Source: Elysia crispata (Eukaryota > Mollusca > Gastropoda > Plakobranchidae). From it: a DNA stretch of 64,000 nt. Position 1 is the first letter of the stretch. Each line of letters begins with the position of its first letter. Below, piece after piece: positions 1-19,500 of this stretch. The position numbers and the translations under genes are program-made. The stretch is from the NCBI GenBank assembly GCA_033675545.1, contig JAWDGP010006562.1:1173535-1237534 (forward strand), written 5' to 3'. The notes beneath the pieces were generated by a model. The model was given only the letters and a program-made list of their open reading frames with translations, was not told the origin of the DNA and made no database searches.

Positions 1-231
1 TCTCTGGATATTTCCTAATTTTAAGATTTCAAAGTTATTTAAAAAAGAGAAAAGTTGTTTTGAACGTCCGTTCGCCTTGTCGGATATTGCTTTCGAAAAA
101 AGATCTCGCGAGACACGATGACCTTTCGCATTTTTCGCGTCAAACTAAGAACTGCTCTTAAGAGTTACTCTGACCGGTAGATCTACCCTGCATAACATCG
201 CATCCAAAGTCTCTCAAATCTATCTTCACAG
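1..231 (+). promoter_or_regulatory. Candidate CpG-rich promoter and untranslated first exon
   Basis: This stretch is richer in CpG than the AT-rich DNA around it. At 104-113 it has the exact palindrome TCTCGCGAGA, the motif bound by BANP at TATA-less CpG promoters. A good splice donor (CACAG then GTGAGT) follows at 232, so the segment could be promoter plus a non-coding first exon of a plus-strand gene. A short upstream ATG reading frame at 118-180 is probably meaningless. If CFAP61 continues off the left edge, this promoter lies inside one of its introns. The call rests on the motif and the donor only. Confidence 0.35.
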
Positions 232-1003
232 GTGAGTTCTGTTTAACGATAGTTTTTTATTTCGCTATGACTTCTTTTCTCTTTTCATAACATTAACTTG
301 TTTTTGGATAACTTACTAAAGAGTCAAGGAATTGACTATACTGTCATGGCGTCTCACTCGTCATTTTTGTGTAAGTTACCGTACTTGGAAAATGTAGATC
401 TAGATAATTTATCTCAAGAAAAGGCATCCATCAAGTTCTGCATAGTCATATTTTTTGTAACTTGGAAAGGATTAATGTAAATTTTCGGTTTTTCTTATTC
501 TTCTCACAAATATTTGGATCTTCTATCACTTAACACGATCTGACAGAGTTGTTTTCACGTCAAACCATATTTATTTGGAAAAGTTATGAAAAGGTTCAGA
601 TTTAAAGAAAAGTCATGGCTTTTTTAAGAAGTGTAGACAATAAAGCTAGAACAGTTCTCCTAATCTTTTGAAATTTATATTTAGTTTTCGAGCCAACACG
701 TTTGTGCATTTATTAGAGCTGTGAGATAACTTTCACAAAATTGAACAGAAATAACTTCTTTGTCAATTTGTGTAAGTTTGATAGATCTAGATCTAGATTT
801 TGGAGAATTGCAGGAAACCTGCATTTTCTATTTTGTTTTCTTCTGAAAAGTTCTATGAATGATACTAGGCGTTTATATCTACATATGTTACAGTAGTCAA
901 AGGTTTAAAGAGAATATGCTGACAAACTTTCCCAGGATTGCTACAGGACATTGTTTTCTTGAAACTGATTTGGCTAAATTAAGCAAAATGAAAATTATAA
1001 ATA

Positions 1004-1023
1004 TCTAGATCTAGATCTAGATC
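1004..1023. repeat. Short (TAGATC)n tract, one of many
   Basis: Three or so copies of the hexamer AGATCT/TCTAGA. Similar tracts occur near 783, 1283, 3734, 3783, 15980, 16450 and 18640. The same hexamer is scattered through both genes' introns, so it is a genome-wide simple motif and not a local site. Confidence 0.7.
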
Positions 1024-1814
1024 ATAATACAAAATCCATATATGAGAAAATTGTATCAGTTTATGACTGGAAAGAATTTGTTTTTAACTCATTCAAGGGT
1101 AAGATTGTGCAAAAAAACAGAAGGGGCAGGAAAATGTGCTTGTCTTTTTGTGTTAGTGAACCAATTCCAAGAATAGTAAATAAATTATTATATTTTCTCT
1201 CCAGCTCCATTTTTATAAAGTGTGCCAAAACAGCAACTTAATTTTAATGTTTAAATACTGGTAACTTAAAGAAGGTTTTCAACAATCTAGATCTAGATCT
1301 AGGTGCAAACTTTCAAAGGATTTAATCTAGAGAGCACTGTTTTCATCATGTCAGATAGCCAACATTCCTGAAAGTAGTGCAAGTTCCTATTTCTAGAAAT
1401 TAAGTTATTATTTTCAAATATTATTTCTTAAAGTTTATTATATTAGTTGTTGGAATTAAACAGTGAGAGATTTGTAATGTTTTAAGTACCGGTATTGGGG
1501 GATATTTCCTTAAGTTTTTGTAAGGAAATAAAAATGTTTGGGAGTAGCAGTCCAGTTGTAATGCTTATTTCACAATCTAATTTTGATTTCTATGGATAGA
1601 ATGAAATGCTTTTTATAAATTTAATAAAAATCCACACACCGGATACTGTGTGTTGTTAACATTAAACCATTCACACTGTTTCACAAGATGAAATCTATGC
1701 AGCTACCTCTTAATTTGGACAATATGTTTAATAATAGTGGTTTATCACTCAGGACAACTTTTACCAAAGTAGGAGAATTTGAACAAATTTTTTTTTTTAT
1801 TTTTTATAATCCAG

Positions 1815-1880
1815 ATGGCAGATGACATCAATCATGCAACAGACAATAATACAAACCCTTTAAAGCGGTTACCAGTGCTC
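1815..1880 (+). CDS. Candidate short coding exon (unidentified)
   Basis: A pyrimidine-rich tract ending in CCAG runs straight into ATG at 1815. Twenty-two codons follow (start MADDINHATDNN, end RLPVL), then a good donor GTAAGA at 1881. It could be the second exon of a gene whose first exon ends at 231. The other two frames are closed. The next exon in phase was not found: the acceptor at 4371 opens directly onto a stop in this phase. I do not recognise the peptide, and chance is a real alternative. Confidence 0.3.
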
Positions 1881-2249
1881 GTAAGAATTTTATTCAAATT
1901 TTCCTCTTGAATAATCATTCAGCATTATTCTTTGTCTAGATATTATGAAGACTATTACATTTACCCTTTTGACAAACAAAATTTTTTGTCTTTAGCACAA
2001 GTAATCAAGAGGTCAAGGATTTTTTCACTTTCATCTATTCTTGTTAAGTGTAGCAGTTATTACTGGTATTTGTTAGCATCATGTATGATAGTTATCCATT
2101 TCAGAAGTTTCACAATCAAAACAGCTCTACTCCACCTATAGTAAGAGCACCACAGAAAATTAAAAGGTCAATTTAATTCCTATAAAATCCCTTCATGCAC
2201 ACAATTTTCCATTTTTTTTTTTATAAAAAAAAAAAAAAAGAACAAAGAA

Positions 2250-2257
2250 AAAAAAAC
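2250..2257. repeat. Left target-site duplication of the Merlin element
   Basis: AAAAAAAC lies directly before the left inverted repeat and recurs exactly at 4149-4156. Eight to nine bp is the usual Merlin duplication length. The left copy sits in a longer A-run, which weakens the match a little. Confidence 0.75.
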
Positions 2258-2285
2258 GGTTATCTCCAAGCAGAGCGTACAAAAT
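2258..2285. repeat. Left terminal inverted repeat of Merlin
   Basis: The first 20 bases match the reverse complement of the right end exactly, and the following ATT-rich bases match with two differences. The partner is 4121-4148. Confidence 0.85.
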
Positions 2286-2662
2286 TAGAATCGAATACTA
2301 ACAGCATAATATCGGTGTATTTTTACGATTCCGGTAACTATCGATAAGGTATTTAACACAAAAAAGTCGATAAAATACAGGTTTAACTAAATCATGGTAT
2401 ATACCTAAATTTATTACTTTTTTTTCTCTTTTATAAGGCTTATTAGTTATTATCGCATTTTAAACTATGTTATGTGGGCCTGTTATGTGTATATTTTCAA
2501 TCTATTCTTTTGAAGTTTGAAGATAATCTAAAGGCATTTGTAGATTTTTATAACCAATATAGATTTAATGAAGTGACGCAATAATTACGGGTATTGCCCG
2601 ACCTAAACCGGAAGTGGGTAAGTGAAAGTTTTTACCGCGTAAACAAACGCATTTTTTAAATA

Positions 2663-3631
2663 ATGGCCGGGCGTCCTCGTAACAGAGTACATATTGTTGA
2701 TGCGTTTTTACAGGACGGTGACATTTTAGCAATCGTGCCTCGTTTAATTCCACTTGGTGGGAGATTTCATGATAAAATATCAACCTTGGAGTGGTTTGCG
2801 GAGAGGAGATTAATATCCAATAGTGTGAATTGCCCTACTTGTAATGAACTGTGCACATTGAGCCATTACAATTCTCAAGACGGTTTTAGGTGGCGTTGCT
2901 TTAGGCATAATTTTACCCAAAGTGTTCGCGTAAATTCTTTCTTTGAAGGTGCAAAAGTTTCTTTGGACACTGCTATTGTTTTACTTTACTGTTGGGCAGC
3001 AGACTTTTTACAGTTGCAAATACAAAGAGAAACTCTTTTGTCAGGAAATTCTGTGAGCCTATGGTGCACTTTTTTAAGAGACGTTTGTGAGAACGTTATT
3101 GAAAATAACCCTCAAGAGGTGGGAGGTTTTGACGAGAACAACGAACCAATAGAGGTTGAGATTGATGAGAGTAAATTTTTTCACAGGAAATACCACCGCG
3201 GCCTGTGGAGAGAAGGGCATTGGGTATTTGGGGCGATTGAAAGAAGATCCAAACAGTGTATTTTAGTTGAAGTCCCTGACCGCGCAGCTGCAACACTAGA
3301 GCCAATCATCAGACGCTGGATACTGCCCGGTAGCCATATCATATCCGACGGGTGGGCAGCGTATGCCAACATTGATGAAATTGGCAACGGCATATATACT
3401 CACAGTGTGGTTGTGCACGAAAGGCACTTCGTTGACCCAGACCATCCAGCTATTCACACACAGCTGATAGAAAATACGTGGATGAGAGCCAAGAAAAAAC
3501 TTCGTAGACAACACGGCACTTCTGTCGATTTATTTTCTTCTTATATGGCCGAGTTTATGTGGAGGAGTCGAGTGGGGGAAAACAAATTTGCAGAATTTCT
3601 CTTGGCCATTCGACAGCTATACCCTTTTTAA
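2663..3631 (+). CDS. Merlin transposase (ISXO2/IS1595-like DDE)
   Basis: Predicted 322-aa DDE transposase that would cut the element out and rejoin it at new sites. An N-terminal zinc-ribbon-like motif has C57, C60, C79 and H82 (CPTC then WRCFRH). The catalytic region follows the ISXO2 pattern: D168 in EIDESKFFHRKYHRG, D229 in ISDGWAAY and E270 in LIENTWMRAKKKLR. The length is normal for Merlin. The ATG at 2663 opens MAGRPRNRVHIVDAF, and no upstream in-frame extension is needed. No internal stop or frameshift is present, so the copy is either young or under selection. It is the only gene in the element. Confidence 0.9.
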   Translation: MAGRPRNRVHIVDAFLQDGDILAIVPRLIPLGGRFHDKISTLEWFAERRLISNSVNCPTCNELCTLSHYNSQDGFRWRCFRHNFTQSVRVNSFFEGAKVSLDTAIVLLYCWAADFLQLQIQRETLLSGNSVSLWCTFLRDVCENVIENNPQEVGGFDENNEPIEVEIDESKFFHRKYHRGLWREGHWVFGAIERRSKQCILVEVPDRAAATLEPIIRRWILPGSHIISDGWAAYANIDEIGNGIYTHSVVVHERHFVDPDHPAIHTQLIENTWMRAKKKLRRQHGTSVDLFSSYMAEFMWRSRVGENKFAEFLLAIRQLYPF

Positions 3632-4120
3632 GGTAAGTTCAATTTTTTTAATTGTGTCCAACGTTGGCAAAAAGGTTTGTCACTACTGTCATATTGCGGT
3701 ATTACAACGTGTAGGGTATAATGTACTTGGAATCTAGATCTAGATTATAGGCCTATTGGTGGCGGATCTATATTTAACCTAGGTCTAGATCTAGATTTAG
3801 CCGCATGTTTAATACTTAGGTTAATATTTATATGTAAATCAGTTTAGATTTAACAACCTATAAAAGTTGTTTGAGCTATTTTTAATCTAAATCTAACGTT
3901 CACAAAATCACGTTTACTTAAATTTATTATTTATTTATAGTTACTCATTTACTTAATTTTTTACAGCTTTGGCGCCCCTTTCACCGCGTTAAAACAGACA
4001 AATAAAAACAATAAAAATCTAGATGCGAACATTTTAATCATATCGATATCTAACTACTCTCTTCCTGAGCCGCTGAAAATTATTATTAGTAATCGATACC
4101 ACTCAAATGACAGTACTTGA

Positions 4121-4148
4121 ATATTGTTCGCTCTGCTTGGAGATAACC
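4121..4148. repeat. Right terminal inverted repeat of Merlin
   Basis: Reverse complement of the left end. It ends CGCTCTGCTTGGAGATAACC at 4148. Confidence 0.85.
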
Positions 4149-4156
4149 AAAAAAAC
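4149..4156. repeat. Right target-site duplication of Merlin
   Basis: AAAAAAAC, identical to 2250-2257. Confidence 0.75.
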
Positions 4157-4371
4157 ATCAGTTGGAGGAGAAATTATGTAGACTTGACTCCTCCTTTTTT
4201 GTTGTTGTTTCAGTTTCTACTCAAGTGTTATTAGTCAAGAGGCTAAAAAGAATCTAATCCTGATTTTCGTCTCTAGAATTGCTATTGCATGATTTTAGAT
4301 TTGTCTTTAGAATACAATTTAAGCCATTTAGAATGGTACCTTTCAATAGTCTATTTTTTTTTCTTTTTCAG

Positions 4372-4665
4372 TGAACTGTTTTTCATGAATTTATGGCCAA
4401 AGAAAAAGAAGCTTGTTTGCCCAAAGAAAACATCCAAAAGCCAAGCATGAGGCAGAATACAGTGCCAGGCTAAAGACAGATGCTGAAAATGGGCAGCCTA
4501 TTGCTTGAAGCAGAATTTACTAGTAAAGAATTGTTGGGGCAACTTAAAGCAGGAGCAGAGGAGGAGCAAAATATAAAAAGCAGTATGACTATGAGATACA
4601 AACTGAAAAAGTCAATGACTCTACTAAAGTGTGCCTGAAGCTGAAAATATTCAGCTTGAATATTA
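4372..4665 (+). other. Coding-like but frame-broken segment, unidentified
   Basis: A pyrimidine tract and CAG at 4369-4371 precede DNA that reads like protein in successive frames. One stretch reads AEYSARLKTDAENGQPIA, another EAEFTSKELLGQLKAGAEEE. It has no single open frame, so it is either a decayed pseudogene or the last exon and 3' end of an unrecognised plus-strand gene. I do not recognise the family. Confidence 0.22.
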
Positions 4666-6441
4666 CAAATCATTTACATTGTAGTTGTGAAGCTGAAATT
4701 TTAATTTTATTTGGTCGACTTTTCTTTAGTTGAAGCTACAAAATGTATTTGTTGATATTGTTTACAGAAATGCATAGTATATGATTCAAGTTTAAGGTAG
4801 TTCCCTGATACCTGAAGAAAAATTCTTTTTCAGTTCTATTAACACTTTTGACTTTTAAAGCATATGATTTAAAGTTTTTAAAATTTACTTATCATCAAAT
4901 AGTAGTTGTTACAAGGCTTCTCATTTCATCTGGGATGCAAGACACATTACATGTTTAGGTGTCAATGAAAAGCCCAATTTAAACACAACTTATTAAGAAC
5001 ATTTCTCAATGCAAATTAGAATGATGAAAGGTCAGTTGAAATGCATCTGATGCTTTATGTCATGAATGAAATTTTATTCTTGGTGGATTGTATGAAAAAA
5101 TACTTAAGTGACCAGTTTGGTGTATGCATAGTTCAATCTCATTTGATTTAAATAAATGTGTACGTCATAAAATCATATTTTAAATAGGAGTTGTAAATTT
5201 TCATGCTATAATCCTAGTAAATGTAGATGTTCACAAAAAGGCCCATTCTTTGCAACTTTTTTAAATGAAGGGGAAATATCAAATTGGATGAAATGATTAT
5301 CATTATGATTTCTAGCTTTTTATTTCTGTATGACATACATCTCCTCTTCTTTGAATTATATGAATTATATGTCCACTGCTTGGAAAGTACTAATGTGTGC
5401 AAAATGATTGTTTTTAGATAAAAGAGCAGTACTGTCTACAATAAAGTATACCAATAATTTATTTTGATTTTCATGATGCAACATAATTTCAATACACTTT
5501 CTTTGCATAGTTCTTTATTTTTTATTAATCTTTGACATGATCAGTGATATGGAATTTGTTAAAGAGTTGCAGTTCATTGTTTGCTTATCAGTTCTTTCCT
5601 TTGTTCGTTTTTGACCTGACAATTTTTCAAGAAAATTAAAACTTAACAAAGATATTGACAAGAAAATAGAACCTCTTACATTAATTTTATTTTTAATTCA
5701 TTCACAAGTCTCATTCTTGAGTAGTTGAACTTATTAGCAGAGAGTGGCGTGACTTCTTTACATTTTGTTTGTTTTTTTTACAGATATTTTTTGTGTTTAT
5801 GTAGTTTTTTATAATGGTACAGTATAATGAATAGAAGGATACAAATAATTTTGAACATTTCCCAAACAATGACCCTGATGGATAGGCAATTTTAGACTAA
5901 AGAAACATTACATGTAGTACTTAATGATAAATTTATGAGTCTGTGGAGTACTTCCAAATAGCACGGGGTCAGATATTGTTCATAATATACTCTTACAACA
6001 TATAATCCTTTAAAAAAAAATATATTTGTTCAATTAAGAATGTTTTGACTAAGAGCGTTTGAAAAAGATGTTTTTTTCGTGTTATTTTACGTATCAAGGG
6101 CAATTTCTGGCTAGAATGAAGAATAAACATCTTATTTAAGCTTTTATCCTAAATTAAAAGATTATTACAACGTTTTTTGGTTTTAAGTGTATCCAAAATA
6201 TGATTATTTTTAGAGTAAAATATCAATAACTTCGTTTAAATATTGCGTAATCAATCAAGGGCAGTAACTCTGTCAATACTAAAGTACTTATATAAAAAAG
6301 TATATAATATCTTCAACAAAGGTCTATACTACAATTTTGCATCTTTGAGTTATATAGAAATGTCTATAGCTTTCAAGATAAAGGAATACCATATGGGCGT
6401 AAAATCATGATAGATCTAAGCTACCTGTATTTGGCAATGGG

Positions 6442-6443
<2 letters not shown>
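4666..6443. other. AT-rich non-coding DNA, no gene seen
   Basis: No coding exon or repeat structure could be supported on either strand. In particular the next CFAP61 exon was not found here, so it should lie left of position 1. Confidence 0.5.

Positions 6444-6490
<47 letters not shown>
6444..6490. repeat. (TA)n microsatellite
   Basis: Uninterrupted TA dinucleotides over about 46 bp. Confidence 0.95.
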
Positions 6491-6495
<5 letters not shown>

Positions 6496-6676
6496 TAAAA
6501 AAATTTTTGCATATTTCCAATATACATGTATAAAATTGATTCTATGACAGGTTCTTCTTAGAATGTTTCTTTAAAATCTGTTATGGTACTATTTAAAATC
6601 ACTGACAAAAAGTAGCAACACTTGAAGTTATTTCAAACAGTAAAAGTTTAAGAAGGTAAAAAAAAAAAAACCTTAC

Positions 6677-15777
<9,101 letters not shown>

Positions 15778-16501
15778 TTTTACGCCTTTATGAAGTGAGT
15801 TTCCTTGACAAAAATCTAAACGAATGACCTGCACTTTATCACAATACAAAATGAAGGACCTTCCAGAAACTGTCAGAGCGGTATCGCCATTCTACCCTAG
15901 CAACAATGTTTTCCGGTCGTGTGAAATCAAAATGGCAGAGCGCTGCATTCGGCAAAATGAAATCGAAACAGAAAGTCCACTAGATCTAGATCTAGCTACT
16001 TTCAGTTTTACTGTTCAGATGGAGTTCAGAGCCTATGCAACTATTTTGAAATCTAGATCAAGAGATCTAAAAAATAACTTAAGTAGTTATCTGTATCTTA
16101 TTTCTAGATTCTCGGACCGATTCTAGACCCTTTTTATGACCAGATATCCTAGATTTTATATTTCTACATGGATCTTGATTTTTAAATTTTTGCGACCAGA
16201 TTCAATTTTTAAACGAAATAAGTGCTTGTCATCAGAGCTTTTGCTCAAAATAGAAAACCTGTTCTAGATCTTTAGGAGGAGATGTTTTTAAACTTATGTA
16301 TTTGAGACTCAAATGAGTTTCTAATTTGTTCTTTGAAAACGAAATTTACTATCTCGAGTTGCAGCAAGAAAAGCACTTAGCCTACCTAGTGAAAATCTTG
16401 ATTTAAATAGTCTATCATAGTATCAAATTTGATGCTTATTTCTGTCTGGATCTAGATCTAGATGTAGAATAAAGTGGAATCAAATTCCAATAAAGCAAGT
16501 A
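15778..16501. promoter_or_regulatory. Divergent promoter region, CFAP61 / B3GALNT2
   Basis: 724 bp separate the two opposed start codons, so both promoters must lie here unless non-coding first exons exist further away. On the CFAP61 strand, about 120 bp before its ATG, GTTGCTAGGG (15904-15895) contains one clear half of an RFX X-box; the other half is weak. RFX control would suit a ciliary gene. No convincing TATA box was seen. Confidence 0.5.
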
Positions 16502-16598
16502 ATGATGCTCACTAGATTTTTTTGTAGTGTAGCTGTCATAGGAGTTGGAATTATTTTGGCATCTTGGAACAAATATTTTTCAATTAATCTAGATCTAA
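16502..16598 (+). CDS. B3GALNT2: B3GALNT2 exon 1 (start codon, signal anchor)
   Basis: ATGATG opens MMLTRFFCSVAVIGVGIILA followed by SWNKYFSINLDL and one base, with donor GTAAGT at 16599. The hydrophobic stretch is a typical type II Golgi/ER anchor. The one-base overhang (A) joins exon 2 to make Asn, exactly the phase exon 2 needs. The choice rests on phase and hydrophobicity because the N-terminus is poorly conserved. Confidence 0.7.
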
Positions 16599-19500
16599 GT
16601 AAGTCCTGATATATATATTATATATATATATACTCAGCTATAATATTGTTAAGCTCATTCCTTGTTTCTAAAATTGATTTCATAAGGTATGTGTTTTTCT
16701 TTAACTGATTTAGTCTTATAAGCTGTTAAGAGTGGCTCAATGTTTCACCAGTCAGTTCCATGAGCCGGTTAGAGAGGCTGGGTATTTTCCTAGCTCTGTA
16801 TCGTAGCCATAAAATAAAAAATGCGTAAACAACCACTATTTGATAACAAATCACTCATTATTCTTTCAGCTTTTGTCAAAACTAACTTTGCAAGAGTTCA
16901 TATTTAGATTGATGCCCTGGGGAACATTTGTTTATGTAGGGAGGCTGTTATAGTTGTTTATTTGTGGCAGTAGCAGTAGGCCTTTAGAGCAGATCTATAG
17001 CATAACATTGTCAGCTTGTGGATGGAGCCAAGTGCACTCCTAGCTTGTTTTATTGGTAGACTTAGTTTAGTGGCGGGAAACTAGTCTCCGCCCATCTTAG
17101 TAGTAGTTAATTTCATTCTCTTCTAGTTCTATTATATTCCTAAGATACTTTCTTTAATGTAATGATTGCAAAAAGTGACTAGTCAATCTATTCTTTTGTT
17201 CCTGTCCAGCTGGCCAGAGAAGCTTTTCTTTGGTTGGCTTAGGACGTACTTTGATTTGGGGATCTTGAGGAATTTAGGGAAACTACTACATTGTAGTTGT
17301 GCTAAGTTTATAAATGTGATGCTTTGATCAGGAGGTGCTAAATGTAGTACATATATGTAACGATGGGTTTTGTAGATTGTATGATGTCTTAGTTGGGGAA
17401 ACCATCCGACGGAGTCAAATTCTCTTTGGACGGCATTAGCCCTTGTTCTAGGGAAGTTGAACAACAAGCTGGGAAACCAGGGAAGTTTTTTATTGTGCCG
17501 ACTGAGTCTGTACTATAAATGTAGAGACAAATACTCGTTGTCAGTACCTTTTTGGAATATCTAGAGGCCACGTCGGTTGGAAGTATTGTTTGAAATTACT
17601 GAGACAGTGAGAAGTTCTTGTGATCTTTCATAGAAGAAATTATTGAAGTTTGGTGGAAATTACTACTACTACTGAGAAGTTGTGTTGGATTATCATTTCT
17701 TGTAATTCTATGTGAATGCCATGGTGACTCGGGTGTTGGCTGACTAAGTATTAGGCATTTTGTGTACACTTCTGTTTAATCTTCTACTTATTATTCTGAC
17801 CATTTTGTGTACGCTTCTGTTTAGTATCTTCTTATTAGTATTCTGGCCATTTTGTTTTAGTATCTGATCTTAGTATACGATGCACAATATCTTGAGTATC
17901 TTCTTGGTGCTTATCATTCTGACCACTTGTTACTTTTAGTATCATCTACATGTACATGACAGTTTGTTTTGCCCTCTATTAGACGTTTGTTATTCTGAAC
18001 ACTTTGTTAGTATCTTTTATTACGTACTTGGTTTTGGATCTTCTATGTATTTTTTTCTTTCAGAATTGCTTTCATTCATTAATAATTGAGTATTCGTGTA
18101 ATAAACTTATTATAGGTATTGGTAACTGTAACTTCTTCTAGCTGTATTCCCTCTTTCTTGAGTGTAGCCATTTTTGTCTCGGCATCCACTCGTATTAGTT
18201 AGGGAACAGTGGCCTCAGTACTCCACTGACACTCAAGGATCCATGAGTGTGAACTCTGAAGTATTGCACGGCTGCTAGGCATGGTACCATAACAAGTTAG
18301 GGGCTGCAATTACTTAGAGTAGGAGTAAGCACTGAGCTTCTATAGATAACTAGTGTGTCCCATTGTAGTAGGAAGTAAGGAATTATCCAACTAGTGATAT
18401 TTACAACAATATCACAGATCGCCGTTACTACCGTAAACAACATGGTCAATCTACCACAACAGGCTCCACGAATACCAGCTGCAAAGGCTAGGTCTATGTA
18501 ATTTTTTAACAAGTAATCTAGTGACGGATTTGAATTGTCTTATAATGATGAATACAATGATCTCAGTAGCGAAAGCAATACTGAGGTCTAAATCTAGTCC
18601 CAGGAACAAACAACCAGGACCTTTGAAAATTGATACTGTTAGATCTAGATCTAGAATCTAGATAAATTGAAATGAAAATGGCTGAAGATGTGGATTTAAA
18701 TCCATGCAATTTTTAGATCTAGCTTTAGACTAATACCACACCTTTTGATGCTTGATCTAGACCTAAATCTAGCTCATAGATGTAAACAGATGAAAGTTAA
18801 TTTTTTTTTTTCGTGAGACAAATACATGGCTTTACCAAAAAAATTTTCCAATGGATTCCTTTGAAATTTTTTGTACATAAGGATTATAAATTGGCCTTTG
18901 GATATCAGGCAAATGAAATATCTTGCAGTATATAAATGTCTTAATTTCTTTGGTAGGTAAAATAATTATATGATAATTTGAAAAAAAAATTTTTTTTGTT
19001 TATTACTTGCACACAACACAACAGAAGTAAAGTGCTTCTCTTGCTCGAGTAAACTAGATTCAGAATCCTTGTTTGTTCATGAAAAAAAAATAAAAGTATA
19101 ACATGAAGCACTTTGTACCAGTCTGTTGGTTGATCTGTCCATAAATCTAAGACATACCTAATCTGAAGAGAAGACTTAAGAGGGCTGTGTAGGACAAGTT
19201 GTTTGAGACTGTAAGACTCAATCAGTTAAAAGTTGTTGATAAAAGGTTTTATGGCATAATGCATCATATCAAATATGAAAATTATCCATAAATTTACAGA
19301 ATTTCATATTCAGTACTTAAACAGTCACATGATCCTCAGTAAATCCTGCCTTGTGCATTGTAGAAGTTATTATCCTAAGGTTTAACTTGCTTGGCACAGT
19401 AAAATCGCACAAAAAAGTGAAAAGATAATGTGGTGAGTACGAGACATTTCCATTTAGGAAAAGTAAGTGGGAAAAGATCAGACATGGCAATTTATAACAT

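Larger units (their letters stand above)
2258..4148 (+). mobile_element. Complete-looking Merlin DNA transposon, 1891 bp
   Basis: The ends are inverted repeats starting GGTTATCTCCAAGCAGAGCG. Their first 20 bases match exactly (2258-2277 against 4129-4148 reversed) and the similarity continues imperfectly for several more bases. An 8-bp direct repeat AAAAAAAC flanks both ends. A single open frame inside (2663-3631) encodes an ISXO2/IS1595-type transposase. Size, duplication length and transposase type all fit the Merlin superfamily. It lies on the left side of the window, probably in a CFAP61 intron, in the opposite orientation to that gene. Nothing visible rules out an autonomous copy; activity is inference. 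Confidence 0.9.

Noticed and set aside
3096-3514. Minus-strand frames of about 70 aa
   Set aside because: Shadows of the Merlin transposase.
15824-16126. 100-aa plus-strand frame between the two genes
   Set aside because: It overlaps the CFAP61 promoter side, contains the TCTAGATC motif and shows no recognisable family features. B3GALNT2 exon 1 lies further on.
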